Part shown: positions 23,346-32,175 of the stretch, in pieces
How positions within the stretch are numbered: the first letter of the stretch is position 1
Layout: the number at the start of each line of letters is the position of its first letter
NCBI RefSeq assembly: GCF_900166625.1
Contig: NZ_LT800499.1
Location: 3,940,541-4,004,540 of the forward strand
Reading direction: 5' to 3'
Source: Halobacillus massiliensis
GTDB lineage: Bacteria; Bacillota; Bacilli; Bacillales; Halobacillaceae
Length of the DNA stretch: 64,000 bases
Notes under the pieces: model-generated
Databases searched by the model: none
What the model was told of the DNA's origin: nothing
Seen by the model: the letters and a program-made list of their open reading frames with translations, nothing else
Translations under genes and position numbers: made by a program

Positions 23346-23353
23346 TTAGTTAT

Positions 23354-24832
23354 TTAGTTAGAGCTTCTGTTTTTCTGGAAACTTCTGTTGCTCTTCCCTT
23401 TGAAATTACGGGATTTTTGTTTATTAAATGGACGCTTGCCATCTTTACGATATGGCTTCTTGCCGCTGCTGCCTTTTCCTTTTCCACCGCCGCGCTGGGC
23501 ACCCTTCACACTGATCGGCTGCACAGAGCTTAGACGGACAGGAACTTCACTGCGCTCTTTCGTCATCAATTTCAGAGCAGCAGCTATGATTTCGGAAGCA
23601 TCATGCTGTTCTAAAAGTTCATTCGCAGAGTTTTGGAACTTGGAAAGATCCTGCTGCTCCATAGTCTCTACCAGGTTTTCAACAGCTACCTGCTGCTGAC
23701 CACGGCGAGCTTCATCAGAAGATGGAACGCTCATACGTTCAACTTGCTTCTTCGTCAACTTCTCAATTAAGTTAAGCTGTGCTTTTTCCCGCGGAGTGAC
23801 AAAAGAGACGGATATCCCTTTACGTCCAGCACGTCCCGTACGTCCAATACGGTGGACATAGCTTTCAGGATCCTGCGGAATGTCAAAATTATAAACATGG
23901 GAAACATCTGAGATATCCAGGCCACGCGCTGCTACATCTGTAGCTACAAGGATTTCGATACGGCCTTTTTTAAATTTATTCAGCACAGACATCCGCTTGC
24001 CTTGCGTTAAATCTCCGTGGATTCCTTCAGCACGAAAGCCTCTAGCCTGCAGTCCATCAGACAGCTCATCGACACGGCGCTTCGTGCGGCCGAATACGAT
24101 CGCTAAAGCTGGAGCTTGAATGTCGAGCAGGCGAGTCAGAGTATCGAACTTATGCTTTTCAGGGATCTCCACATAATACTGTTCAATATTTTCGACCGTC
24201 ATTTCTTTTGCTTTTACTTTTACTTCTTCTGGACTCTTCATAAGAGTTGTAGCGATATTACGGATTTCTTTAGGCATTGTTGCTGAGAAAAGAAGCGTCT
24301 GACGATGCTCCGGCAATGCTTTAAGAATATCACGGATATCATCGATAAAGCCCATGTTCAGCATTTCGTCTGCTTCATCGAGTACCGCTGTGTGCACGTT
24401 CTCCAGTTTGATGGTTTTACGGCGAATATGGTCGAGAAGACGTCCAGGAGTTGCTACAACTACATGGTTGTCTTTCAATGCACGGATTTGACGATCCATA
24501 TTGGATCCACCATAAATAGGAAGGGTACGAATCCCTTTAAATTTACCCAGACGGTTGATTTCTTCAGCCACCTGAATGGCAAGTTCACGTGTTGGGGCTA
24601 CAACAAGCCCCTGAACTTTGCGAATATCCTTATCGATTTTTTCGATCATCGGAATACCAAACGCTGCTGTTTTTCCCGTACCAGTCTGTGCCTGGCCGAT
24701 GACATCTTTGCCTTGTAACCCAAGTGGTATTGTTTGCTCTTGAATCGGTGTAGTTTCTTCAAAACCCATAGTGTCTAATGCTTTTAAGACAGGCTTTGAC
24801 AAACCTAATGAATTAAATGTTGTCACTTCCAT
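23354..24832 (-). CDS. cshA: DEAD-box RNA helicase CshA
   Basis: A 492-residue ATP-dependent RNA helicase of the RNA degradosome and ribosome assembly. Motifs are AQTGTGKT (48-55), [21 protein letters not shown] and [14 protein letters not shown] basic, glycine/lysine-rich tail from about residue 430 is typical of CshA. The ATG follows GGAG. The 5' leader is unusually long and holds a terminator-like hairpin, so leader control is likely. Confidence 0.95.
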   Translation of the reverse strand: MEVTTFNSLGLSKPVLKALDTMGFEETTPIQEQTIPLGLQGKDVIGQAQTGTGKTAAFGIPMIEKIDKDIRKVQGLVVAPTRELAIQVAEEINRLGKFKGIRTLPIYGGSNMDRQIRALKDNHVVVATPGRLLDHIRRKTIKLENVHTAVLDEADEMLNMGFIDDIRDILKALPEHRQTLLFSATMPKEIRNIATTLMKSPEEVKVKAKEMTVENIEQYYVEIPEKHKFDTLTRLLDIQAPALAIVFGRTKRRVDELSDGLQARGFRAEGIHGDLTQGKRMSVLNKFKKGRIEILVATDVAARGLDISDVSHVYNFDIPQDPESYVHRIGRTGRAGRKGISVSFVTPREKAQLNLIEKLTKKQVERMSVPSSDEARRGQQQVAVENLVETMEQQDLSKFQNSANELLEQHDASEIIAAALKLMTKERSEVPVRLSSVQPISVKGAQRGGGKGKGSSGKKPYRKDGKRPFNKQKSRNFKGKSNRSFQKNRSSN

Positions 24833-24994
24833 ACTCCTTTATATATATAAAATGAAACTTCGTTCTCTAAAACGGGCAGTTGATCGTATCATTAAGGAGA
24901 TGCAGAATCCTCCGTTTATGCTCCGCTTCAGCTGCAAGGGAGACCGCCCCTGTCAGATCACGAAATCGTCTACCTCTATTATGATTAGGACATG

Positions 24995-25034
24995 TAAAAA
25001 AAGCCTCCAGTATATTTCTGCTACGGAGAGGCTT
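24995..25034 (-). terminator. Terminator-like hairpin inside the cshA leader
   Basis: On the minus strand, arms AAGCCTC and GGAGGCTT enclose a loop of about 18 nt with one bulge (25001-25034) and are followed by seven T. It lies about 50 nt after the proposed start of transcription and about 160 nt before the cshA start codon. It could be an attenuator or could end a short RNA. The stretch 24833-25169 holds no convincing gene. Confidence 0.6.
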
Positions 25035-25086
25035 CCAAAAACCCTGCCTGATAGATTCATTCATCATAACACACATAGCATAATTA

Positions 25087-25115
25087 ATTCTACACATTTT
25101 TGTTATGCTTTTCAA
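25087..25115 (-). promoter_or_regulatory. Promoter upstream of the cshA leader
   Basis: A -35 box TTGAAA (25110-25115), a 17-nt spacer and -10 TAGAAT (25087-25092). It would give a 5' leader of about 250 nt for cshA. Confidence 0.55.
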
Positions 25116-25169
25116 TCGTATCAATGATAAAATTAAGAAAGCCATTTAATTGTAAAGGGGGATGTTCCT

Positions 25170-26087
25170 ATGGAAAAACCTCCATTTCATCCATATATTC
25201 TTTTATTTATCGGTGTTTTATCCATTTCAACCTCAGCCATATTTGTAAAATTAGCCGGGGACGCTCCAGCATCCATTACTGCTTTTTACCGATTGTTTAT
25301 CGCCTTTTTAATCCTTGCCCCCTATGTAGTCGCTAAGCATATGAAAGATTTTTTAAACATTCAGTGGAAAGACTGGGTGTTTGCAGGAATGTCAGGAATT
25401 TTTCTGGCTCTTCATTTTATTTTGTGGTTTGAATCATTAAATTATACTTCTGTCACTAGCTCTGTCGTATTAGTTTCCATGCAGCCAATTTTTGCCTTTG
25501 TTGGAACGTTCTTGTTCTTTCATGAAAGATTTTCAGCAGGAGCCGTACTCAGTATGCTGATCGCCATCACCGGAAGCGTCATCATTGGCTGGGGAGATTT
25601 TCAGGTAAGCGGAATTGCATTACTTGGAGACTTACTTGCACTTTTAGGAGCTGTAACTGTAACCGGTTATTTCCTTGTAGGCCAAGACTTAAGAAAAAGG
25701 CTTTCCCTTACCTCCTATACATTTGTCGTTTATGGAGTAGCCGCTCTAAGTCTGTTGATTTATAATATTGCCTTACAGGTGCCTTTGGCAGGTTATTCAT
25801 CTGATCAGTGGATGGTATTTTTAGCACTTGCCATTATCCCAACTTTTTTCGGACATTCTATATTTAACTGGTCCTTAAGGTGGGTGAGTGCTTCAAAAAT
25901 TTCAATGAGTATTTTAATTGAACCCATTGGAGCTTCCATATTAGCGTACGTTATCCTGGATGAAATTATTTCTTCCTCCCAGTGGCTTGGCGGTTCCATC
26001 GTATTATTTGGATTGATGCTCTTTATTATCAGCACAAAAAAAATGAGGAAGCCCAAAATAACCCACCTTCCGGAAAAAGGTGAATAG
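25170..26087 (+). CDS. EamA/DMT family transporter
   Basis: A 305-residue integral membrane protein with about ten hydrophobic segments in two EamA repeats, the drug/metabolite transporter design. A typical motif is FAGMSGIFLALHFILWF. The substrate cannot be read from sequence. AAAGGGGG lies before the ATG. It is divergent from cshA and is followed by its own terminator, so it is a single-gene unit. Confidence 0.88.
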   Translation: MEKPPFHPYILLFIGVLSISTSAIFVKLAGDAPASITAFYRLFIAFLILAPYVVAKHMKDFLNIQWKDWVFAGMSGIFLALHFILWFESLNYTSVTSSVVLVSMQPIFAFVGTFLFFHERFSAGAVLSMLIAITGSVIIGWGDFQVSGIALLGDLLALLGAVTVTGYFLVGQDLRKRLSLTSYTFVVYGVAALSLLIYNIALQVPLAGYSSDQWMVFLALAIIPTFFGHSIFNWSLRWVSASKISMSILIEPIGASILAYVILDEIISSSQWLGGSIVLFGLMLFIISTKKMRKPKITHLPEKGE

Positions 26088-26095
26088 TTTTTTTG
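26064..26095 (+). terminator. Terminator of the EamA gene
   Basis: Stem CACCTT/AAGGTG (26064-26082), followed by AATAG and eight T. The hairpin overlaps the last codons of the gene. Confidence 0.65.
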
Positions 26096-26142
26096 TTATC
26101 CAAAAACAGATAAATAATTAACTTTTGAGAGCAGGTGAAGAA

Positions 26143-27012
26143 ATGGTAATTCAAATGATTATTGATGGCGGAGCAGACCTGCCACAATCTATGATCGATA
26201 AGCATCAACTAAAAGTCGTACCCCTTAATATCCATTTTGGGGAAGAACAATATAAAACAGGTGTAACGATGGACTTGCCCACCTTTTACAAAAAGCTTGA
26301 AGAAACGGATATCTGGCCGTCTTCCTCCTCACCAAGCCCGCAGGATTTTTATGAAAAATATAAAGAAGTGGACACGGCCCAGCCTATCCTCGTCCTCGCC
26401 CTGACGCAAGGCTTAAGTTCAACCTATAACAGCGCACGGATTGGACGTGATATGCTGCTTGAAGAAGAACCTGATCGAGAGATTGCCGTTTTAAACACGA
26501 AGACCGCTTCCTGCGGCATTGCCCTGTTGGTTGATGAAGCTGCAAGAAAAATAGAAGAAACCTCTGATTTTTCAAGTATAGTCGCACATATGGAAAAGAG
26601 GATCGAGCAGACAACAACACTGTTTGTACTTAAAACACTTGAGAACGTCATCCGCGGGGGACGGCTCGATCGTGTGAAAGGCACGATTGCCAAGACACTT
26701 AATATAAAGCTGTTAATGAAAGCTACTGATGATGAGGGGTCTATTGATGTTACAGAAAAAGTACGCGGGAATAAAAAAGCGATCCGCCGTTTCATCGAGC
26801 AAATCGGGGAATATGCCCATCAATTTGAAAATAAAGTGATTGCCTTATCTCACAGTAATGATGAAGCCTATGGAAAGAAAATTCTACAAATGATTAAAGA
26901 AAAATATCCTTTCAAAGATTCAATATTTACAGAAACAGGACCTTTAATATCAACCTATGCCGGAGACGGCGGTCTTGTTATCGCCTTTTTCCGCGATGAT
27001 CAGGACAGGTAA
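26143..27012 (+). CDS. DegV family fatty-acid-binding protein (FakB-like)
   Basis: A 289-residue DegV protein. Members bind a fatty acid and, as FakB, present it to the kinase FakA for phosphorylation. The N terminus has IDGGADLP, near the family IDSGADLP. Later marks are SSSPSPQDF, TQGLSSTYNSA and FVLKTLENVIRGGRL. The ATG at 26143 is chosen for AGGTGAAG just upstream; the ORF is open to a TTG at 26125. FakA is not in the window. Confidence 0.88.
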   Translation: MVIQMIIDGGADLPQSMIDKHQLKVVPLNIHFGEEQYKTGVTMDLPTFYKKLEETDIWPSSSSPSPQDFYEKYKEVDTAQPILVLALTQGLSSTYNSARIGRDMLLEEEPDREIAVLNTKTASCGIALLVDEAARKIEETSDFSSIVAHMEKRIEQTTTLFVLKTLENVIRGGRLDRVKGTIAKTLNIKLLMKATDDEGSIDVTEKVRGNKKAIRRFIEQIGEYAHQFENKVIALSHSNDEAYGKKILQMIKEKYPFKDSIFTETGPLISTYAGDGGLVIAFFRDDQDR

Positions 27013-27015
27013 TGG

Positions 27016-27052
27016 AAAATCCACCCTCTAAATGACGGGGTGGATTTTTTCT
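27016..27052 (+). terminator. Terminator of the DegV gene
   Basis: A 10-bp stem AAATCCACCC/GGGTGGATTT, followed by TTTTCTT. It is 7 nt after the stop. Confidence 0.88.
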
Positions 27053-27059
27053 TAAAAAA

Positions 27060-27764
27060 TTATAGGTCTACGGCAAATTTCAGAACATTCTCGAATAAGA
27101 CGTCACAATCTTCTCCGTGACAGATTAAATGCTTCGATTTCGGCAGAAACACTACTTCTTTTACAGGCGATTTAATCTCTTTCTCAAGGAAGTTAGCTGC
27201 TTTACTTGGCACCATCCCATCAAGCTGCCCTTGCATTATCAGCGTTGGGCATTGAATATCTTTTAAATATGGTTTCGTAAATTCCACACAGCGCATAAAC
27301 TCGAGGCTGGAGAGTAAATGAGTCTGGGTAACCTTCGTCCGGTAACGCAAGTATAAATCATTTGAAGACAATACCCCTTTCCAAGCATCCCCTGCCATTC
27401 CGAAAATGTCTTTAACCATTTGACTGAAACTAATATATTTTAAAGCTGCTGAGAGGAGAATCAGCCGGTCTACTTTATACTTAGCTGCCAAATAAGAAGC
27501 AATCATTCCGCCCATCGAAAAACCGATTAAAACGATATGATCGTATTCTTTTTTTAATTCAATGAGAGCGAGCTCCGCCGTCGCGATCCACTCCTGGTAA
27601 TAGTGGCCTCTTAAATTAAGGCGCTCTCCATGGCCAGGCAATGTTGGGGCCTCAATGTGCCATTTGGTGTACTCTTTTAAATAGTCGACGAGTGGTTCCA
27701 CTTCGGCCGGACTTCCTGTATATCCATGAATACATAAACAAGCCGTTGACAATTTCTTCACCAT
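27060..27764 (-). CDS. Alpha/beta hydrolase, carboxylesterase type
   Basis: A 234-residue hydrolase of the thermostable carboxylesterase/monoacylglycerol lipase group (Est30-like). The nucleophile elbow is GFSMGG with Ser83. The acid is likely in QGQLDGMVP and the histidine in KSKHLICHGED. HGYTGSP near residue 13 forms the oxyanion region. It is a soluble protein with no signal peptide. It likely shares the hairpin at 27016-27052 with the convergent DegV gene. Confidence 0.9.
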   Translation of the reverse strand: MVKKLSTACLCIHGYTGSPAEVEPLVDYLKEYTKWHIEAPTLPGHGERLNLRGHYYQEWIATAELALIELKKEYDHIVLIGFSMGGMIASYLAAKYKVDRLILLSAALKYISFSQMVKDIFGMAGDAWKGVLSSNDLYLRYRTKVTQTHLLSSLEFMRCVEFTKPYLKDIQCPTLIMQGQLDGMVPSKAANFLEKEIKSPVKEVVFLPKSKHLICHGEDCDVLFENVLKFAVDL

Positions 27765-27840
27765 CTTTCCTCATTTTGAAACATATACCCTCTTCAAGTG
27801 TAGTCCTTTATATCTATTATCATATAGATCTTTACCTATG

Positions 27841-27870
27841 TAAAAAGGGAGCGTTTTTAGCGCATCCCTT
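27841..27870 (-). terminator. Terminator of the YppG-like gene
   Basis: Stem AAGGGA-GCG/CGC-TCCCTT with one mismatch, followed by TTTTTAC on the minus strand. The stop codon of the gene lies in the loop. Confidence 0.75.
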
Positions 27871-28288
27871 TAACAAACGTTCCTATTCCTTTAACCACCG
27901 GGGAAACCTGCTTAATCGTCTGCATGACCTGCCCTGTCGTATTCATCATTTTGTTGAAATCCAGCTGGCCTTCATCATCCTGGAAATATGACATCAAGTT
28001 CTTTTTTGTGTATCCATTGGCTTCCCCTTCATTGTAACCTCCATACCCATAACCATACATGTAGGAAGGGTCGTATGCCTGCTGCCAGCCATACATTTGA
28101 TTAGTCCCCGCACTGCTGTCCTGTGCTGAAAAAGCCGGCTGTGCTTGAGGAATGGTGTAAGGCATATAAGATGTCTGCTGTGTCTGATTCATATCCTGGG
28201 TTGTATAAGGAATAAAGTTTCTGTACATCTGCTGATAAGAAGGGGTATAGGGTGGCTGCCAATAATAATTATTTGAGTTTGAATACAT
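27857..28288 (-). CDS. YppG-like spore coat protein
   Basis: A 143-residue protein with a tyrosine-, glutamine-, proline- and glycine-rich N-terminal part (about 1-92, with YMYGYGYGGYNEG). The conserved C-terminal block is LMSYFQDDEGQLDFNKMM...GIGTFVKGMR. This block is typical of the YppG family of coat proteins of Bacillus. No transmembrane segment is present. Upstream, an ACAC...CATAGGC arrangement loosely resembles a mother-cell sigma promoter, too weak to call. Confidence 0.8.
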   Translation of the reverse strand: MYSNSNNYYWQPPYTPSYQQMYRNFIPYTTQDMNQTQQTSYMPYTIPQAQPAFSAQDSSAGTNQMYGWQQAYDPSYMYGYGYGGYNEGEANGYTKKNLMSYFQDDEGQLDFNKMMNTTGQVMQTIKQVSPVVKGIGTFVKGMR

Positions 28289-28346
28289 AAGAAGTCCACC
28301 TTTGCTAATTACTACTACAGCCTATGCCCATACCCTATATAAAGTG

Positions 28347-28377
28347 TAAAAAAAACAAGTGATTATAAAATCACTTG
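28347..28377 (-). terminator. Terminator of the glutaredoxin-family gene
   Basis: Stem CAAGTGAT/ATCACTTG (28356-28377), followed by eight or more T on the minus strand, 6 nt after the stop. Confidence 0.9.
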
Positions 28378-28382
28378 GTATT

Positions 28383-28664
28383 TTATGAAAAGTTATAATG
28401 ATTAAGATGCTGGTATTGTTCTTTATCTTGAATGCCAAATATTCGCTTAAGCTTTCGCTCCTGGTAACCGAGCACTTTCTCATCGTCAATAAAAGTTGCC
28501 GGTGTACCGTATACGTTCTGTCTTTGAAGTTCTTTAAAGTAGGTTTTATTCTCTGAGATATTTTTCTCTTCAAAATCGATATCCCATTCCGAAAGCTTTC
28601 CTATGACCTTCTCACATTGAGAGCACCCGTTACTTGTATAAACAACAACTTTATGCTGACTCAT
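28383..28664 (-). CDS. Glutaredoxin family protein
   Basis: A 93-residue thioredoxin-fold protein. It has the dithiol motif CSQC after the first strand (KVVVYTSNGCSQC) and the cis-proline motif YGTPATF. It probably reduces disulfides or mixed low-molecular-weight thiol disulfides. Bacillaceae of this type use bacillithiol, so a bacilliredoxin-like partner role is possible but not shown. It is a single-gene unit with its own terminator. Confidence 0.88.
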   Translation of the reverse strand: MSQHKVVVYTSNGCSQCEKVIGKLSEWDIDFEEKNISENKTYFKELQRQNVYGTPATFIDDEKVLGYQERKLKRIFGIQDKEQYQHLNHYNFS

Positions 28665-28761
28665 AGTTGAACCTCCTTTACCTGACCTGCACTCTGTGTC
28701 ACCATTTTAATACCCGCCTCATTTACATAATAAACATCTTCTTGACACATCACTGTAATAA

Positions 28762-29388
28762 TCATCGAATATCCTCAATCAACTGATCTCCGGAGACTAA
28801 ATCGTAACTTTTTTGCTCTGATTCAGGAACTTCCAGCAGATGGACAATGGCCGCAGCCACATCTTCTCTTGGAATATCCCCAAAATCATCTATATGTTCC
28901 TTCAATGTCACCTTTCCTGTCCCTTTATCGTTGGTGAGCATTCCCGGCCTGACAATTGTATAATTAATTCCCGCTTGTCTTACATGTTCATCTGCTCGGT
29001 GTTTTGCAAACAGGTAATGACGAATTTCTACAGGGGCTGACTCCGGTCGGTCTGCAGCCATTGAGCTTAACATAATAAAACGCTGAACCCCATAAGCTTT
29101 CGCTTTTTCAATCGATTTTATGGCACCCTCCTGGTCTATAAGAATCGTTTTGTCGGGACCCGTATTCGGTCCAGACCCTGCAGCAAAAATGACTGCATCT
29201 ATATTATAAAAAGCATGATCGATTTCTTTTTCAAGGTTAGCAAGCACCGTAGAAGCTCCCTGTTCTTCAAAGTAAGGCACCTGATCCGTATCTCTAACCA
29301 TTGCTACAGGCTCATGACCGTTTTCCATTAACTTCTGAACAATATTCTTTCCTACTTTACCATTGGCTCCAATAACTAATACGCGCAA
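28762..29388 (-). CDS. NAD(P)-binding SDR protein (YhfK/NmrA-like)
   Basis: A 208-residue atypical short-chain dehydrogenase. It has the Rossmann motif VIGANGKVGKNIV at the N terminus, FAAGSGPNTGPDK after the fourth strand, and RPGMLT near the C-terminal part, as in the YhfK/NAD(P)H-binding group. The TTG at 29388 is chosen: GAGGGGG lies 8 nt upstream and the Rossmann strand then starts at residue 2. The longer ORF from 29406 is unlikely. The substrate is unknown. Confidence 0.87.
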   Translation of the reverse strand: MRVLVIGANGKVGKNIVQKLMENGHEPVAMVRDTDQVPYFEEQGASTVLANLEKEIDHAFYNIDAVIFAAGSGPNTGPDKTILIDQEGAIKSIEKAKAYGVQRFIMLSSMAADRPESAPVEIRHYLFAKHRADEHVRQAGINYTIVRPGMLTNDKGTGKVTLKEHIDDFGDIPREDVAAAIVHLLEVPESEQKSYDLVSGDQLIEDIR

Positions 29389-29466
29389 TTCTGCCGCCCC
29401 CCTCATTAATTTACAAAATATACCTTTTATTTTCCCGGAATTTGCAGAATTTAAACACCGCTCCTA

Positions 29467-29504
29467 AAATAAAAAGCCGCCTGTATCCAAAGAGATACAG
29501 GCGG
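29467..29504 (-). terminator. Terminator of the ABC-F gene
   Basis: An 11-bp stem CCGCCTGTATC/GATACAGGCGG (29477-29504), followed on the minus strand by CTTTTTATTTT. Confidence 0.92.
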
Positions 29505-29509
29505 TATAA

Positions 29510-31324
29510 TCAGCTTTCCAGCCACTGGTTATATAAATTCTCAATTCTCCTTTTCAAGGTATGACGTCTATTTCCTGATTCTTCAGAAGCCAGCTGATTC
29601 TCTAACTCCTCAATTTGCTGTTCATAGCTTTTCATTTGTTTTTCATGGCTTCTCGTTTGCTGCTGTTTATGTGTTTTTTTGACTTCCTTCTTTAGTCTAT
29701 TTTCTTCAAGCAGTTCTTCCCAGCGGCTGCGGGTTTGCTGATAGTTTCCTAAAAAACGGTGAAGCTTGCCGTCGACTAAGTAGGCAGTTTCATTAAAGCA
29801 CTGATTTAAAAAGTAGCGGTCATGCGATATTCCAATTATGGTACCAGAGAACCCTTTTAAAGCTTCTTCAAGCACTTCCTGTGATTCAATATCTAAATGG
29901 TTGGTCGGCTCATCCAAAACGAGCAGGTTAATTCCTATATGCATAAAAACAGCTAACTGCAGCCTCATTCGTTCCCCACCGCTTAAGTGGCCGATATTTT
30001 TAAACACATCGTAGCCATAAAACATAAAGCCTGCGAGGATGTGGCGGGCCTGCCCTTCAGTTACAATGACATGTTCTCTGAAATAATCAATCAGTCGGCA
30101 ATTGTCTTCAATCCCCTGAAGCGGGTGCTGAGGAAGATAGCCCACTTGAATGGAGGAACCTTGTTGAACTTTCCCCTTATCTGCCTTGAGCTCACCGAGC
30201 AGAATTTTTATAAAAGTAGACTTACCGCTTCCATTTGTCCCAATGACAGCCAGCCGATCCTGAAAGCGAAGGTGCAGAGAAACATCTTTAAGAACATGGT
30301 TATCATCAAAACTGATACCAACATTTTCAGCAAGCAGTACGTTCTCCCCGCTTCGCTCCTTCATTTCCAGAGCCAGGTTCATGCGTTTTGGATCAATTAT
30401 CGGCCGATCCATTTTCTCCATGCGCTCAAGAGCCCGCTCCATACTTTTCGCCTTTTTAAAAAGTTTCTCATTCGGAGGGTTGGCTTCATTCGCCCACTGC
30501 CGCAAACGCCGGATGGCTTCCTTCATTTTTTTAATCTTCTTCTGCTGCTCCTGGTACTGGTGAAATTCCGCCAGCAGCTTCTCTTCTTTCTGCTTCTCAA
30601 AAGAGCTGTAATTTCCTTTGTAACGCTCTGTATCACCTGATTCAACATCAATGATGGTGTGTACGACAGCATCAAGAAACTCCCGGTCATGCGAAATAAT
30701 GCATACAGCTCCCTTGTATTCCTGCAAGTACTTTTCAAGCCACTCAATCGCATGAAGATCCAGGTGGTTTGTCGGTTCATCAAGGAGAAGGATATCCGGT
30801 TTTTCGAGCAGTATTTTTCCGAGAGACAGCTTTGTTCTCTCACCGCCGCTTAAGCGGCTGACCGGCTGATCCAGCAAATGATGGATGTGAAGTCCGTGTG
30901 CGACCTTCTGTACCATGGACTCCATTTCATATCCGCCTTTTTCCGTAAATTGTTCCTGTATTTCACCGTATTTCTTTAATGCTTTTTCCAGGCAGTCTGG
31001 ATCAATCATTTCCTTCTCAAGCTTCTTCATGTCATCGAGCATTTGATGAAGTTCCTTAAATGCACTCATCAAATAAGCCGTTCCGTTATCATCAAATGTT
31101 TCTGAAATCTGCTTCAAATAACCAATTGTGAGTCCTTTCTTAATAAACAGATTCCCGCCGTCAAGCGATTCTTCCTTTGTGATCAGCTTAAATATTGTGG
31201 TTTTTCCACTCCCGTTTCTACCGACTAACCCGACTTTCTCTCCTGCATCAATTTCAAAGTTCAGGGATTCAAAAATAACTTTTCCCCCGATTATTTTATA
31301 AGCATCTTTCAGCGTAATATTCAT
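29510..31324 (-). CDS. ABC-F family ATP-binding protein (ribosome-associated)
   Basis: A 604-residue protein with two ABC ATPase domains and no membrane segment. Walker A of domain 1 is GRNGSGKT (35-42) and of domain 2 is GTNGSGKST. Signature motifs are LSGGERTKLSLG and LSGGERMRLQLA. The interdomain linker is long, charged and helical, and the C terminus is a glutamine- and lysine-rich coiled coil. ABC-F proteins act on the ribosome, either in translation or by displacing antibiotics (Vga, Msr, VmlR types). The ATG at 31324 follows AGGAGG at 7 nt. The attenuator leader upstream favours an antibiotic-response role. Confidence 0.9.
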   Translation of the reverse strand: MNITLKDAYKIIGGKVIFESLNFEIDAGEKVGLVGRNGSGKTTIFKLITKEESLDGGNLFIKKGLTIGYLKQISETFDDNGTAYLMSAFKELHQMLDDMKKLEKEMIDPDCLEKALKKYGEIQEQFTEKGGYEMESMVQKVAHGLHIHHLLDQPVSRLSGGERTKLSLGKILLEKPDILLLDEPTNHLDLHAIEWLEKYLQEYKGAVCIISHDREFLDAVVHTIIDVESGDTERYKGNYSSFEKQKEEKLLAEFHQYQEQQKKIKKMKEAIRRLRQWANEANPPNEKLFKKAKSMERALERMEKMDRPIIDPKRMNLALEMKERSGENVLLAENVGISFDDNHVLKDVSLHLRFQDRLAVIGTNGSGKSTFIKILLGELKADKGKVQQGSSIQVGYLPQHPLQGIEDNCRLIDYFREHVIVTEGQARHILAGFMFYGYDVFKNIGHLSGGERMRLQLAVFMHIGINLLVLDEPTNHLDIESQEVLEEALKGFSGTIIGISHDRYFLNQCFNETAYLVDGKLHRFLGNYQQTRSRWEELLEENRLKKEVKKTHKQQQTRSHEKQMKSYEQQIEELENQLASEESGNRRHTLKRRIENLYNQWLES

Positions 31325-31347
31325 TTGTTTTCCTCCTAAAGGCAAAC

Positions 31348-31382
31348 AAAAAAAGCCCAAGGCCTCACAGGACCTTCGGCTT
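31348..31382 (-). terminator. Attenuator hairpin in the ABC-F leader
   Basis: On the minus strand, arms AAGCCGAAGG and CCTTGGGCTT enclose a 10-nt loop (31353-31382) and are followed by seven T. It ends only about 12 nt before the ribosome binding site of the ABC-F gene and lies downstream of a short leader ORF. It is in the right place for premature termination. Confidence 0.82.
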
Positions 31383-31406
31383 TTAGACGTTCGCAGTCTG
31401 AAATAA

Positions 31407-31422
31407 GGTATGAGACGTTATC
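31407..31422 (-). promoter_or_regulatory. Leader segment complementary to the leader-peptide start
   Basis: The plus-strand sequence GGTATGAGACGTTATC here is complementary, with a small bulge, to the segment at 31531-31548 that spans the leader start codon. Pairing of the two would sequester the leader start. When free, the ATACCTT part could pair with AAGGT in the first arm of the attenuator. Confidence 0.5.
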
Positions 31423-31433
31423 ATTTTTTCTAT

Positions 31434-31538
31434 TTAACTGCTAAAAATGGGCATACTTCCCCCTTGTACAGTTAAATCATGAAAAAGCGCACGATTGATA
31501 TATAATAATTCACGATCAATAACGTGCTTTGATAACAT
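31434..31538 (-). CDS. Leader peptide of the ABC-F gene (34 aa)
   Basis: A short ORF on the minus strand that starts with ATG at 31536-31538, 8 nt after AGGAGG, and ends with TAA at 31434. The peptide begins MLSKHVIDRELLYINRALF. Its start region can pair with 31407-31422 just before the attenuator. As known for vmlR and Listeria lmo0919, ribosome stalling on such a leader under antibiotic can prevent termination. The ORF is inferred from signals; no homology is claimed. Confidence 0.65.
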   Translation of the reverse strand: MLSKHVIDRELLYINRALFHDLTVQGGSMPIFSS

Positions 31539-31600
31539 CCTTCATACCTCCTTTCTCTGCCTTTAGTTGATTATAGTATAACGCAAATGAACAAGGTGTG

Positions 31601-32062
31601 CTAGTTCAATTTAGCCGCATAAATCCCGAGCTTTTTCAACAGTTCAATGGCCTGCTTCTTTTCCTCATCTTTCAGACCATCGGTAATCTTCTCGATCTGC
31701 TGCCAATGATCAGGAAAAATGTCGTGCAGGAGCTGTTTCCCCGTATCATTAATTGACGCATACGTAATCCTTCGATCATTCGGATCAGGAACTCTTTCAA
31801 TGTAACCTTTTTTCTCAAGCTTATCTACAACGTACGTAATACTGCCGCTGGCAAGTAAAATCTTTTCCCCAATTTTTTGAAGCGGCTGTTCTCCTTCATG
31901 ATACAGCAGCTCCAATACTCCAAATTCGGTCGGATTGAGCCCGTATCTTTGAATATCGTCTTTTACAAGGTCCGAAATTGCGCGATTCGCTTTGGATAAG
32001 ACAACAAACAATTTTAATGACGGATCCTGTTTTTTTCTAAGGTATGATTCCTGTTCGTCCAT
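31601..32062 (-). CDS. MarR family transcriptional regulator
   Basis: A 153-residue winged-helix regulator. The DNA-binding part includes LQKIGEKILLASGSITYVVDKLEKKGYIER, with the wing at PDPNDRRITYA, the standard MarR signature. The ATG at 32062 is chosen for the purine-rich AGAGGAAGAGG upstream; a GTG at 32083 is possible. It precedes the ABC-F gene on the same strand (about 60 nt to the leader ORF). The pair may be functionally linked, though the ABC-F leader appears to have its own control. Confidence 0.9.
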   Translation of the reverse strand: MDEQESYLRKKQDPSLKLFVVLSKANRAISDLVKDDIQRYGLNPTEFGVLELLYHEGEQPLQKIGEKILLASGSITYVVDKLEKKGYIERVPDPNDRRITYASINDTGKQLLHDIFPDHWQQIEKITDGLKDEEKKQAIELLKKLGIYAAKLN

Positions 32063-32134
32063 ATTCCTCTTCCTCTCATCCACCCTATTTCTTACGTTTA
32101 ATATAACAAAGAATCAAAGATTCCTAAAGTATTA

Positions 32135-32169
32135 CAGAAAAAAACCCGCTTCCTTAATGTAAGCGGGTT
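32135..32169 (-). terminator. Terminator of the lipid kinase gene
   Basis: A 9-bp stem AACCCGCTT/AAGCGGGTT (32143-32169), followed by seven T on the minus strand. Confidence 0.9.
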
Positions 32170-32175
32170 CTTGAT

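Noticed and set aside
24867-25145. A 92-codon minus-strand ORF upstream of cshA
   Set aside because: It lies across the promoter and the terminator-like hairpin of the cshA leader, has no binding site and no protein-like pattern.
28322-28573. An 83-codon minus-strand ORF overlapping the glutaredoxin-family gene
   Set aside because: It is a frame shadow of the CSQC gene and runs through its terminator.
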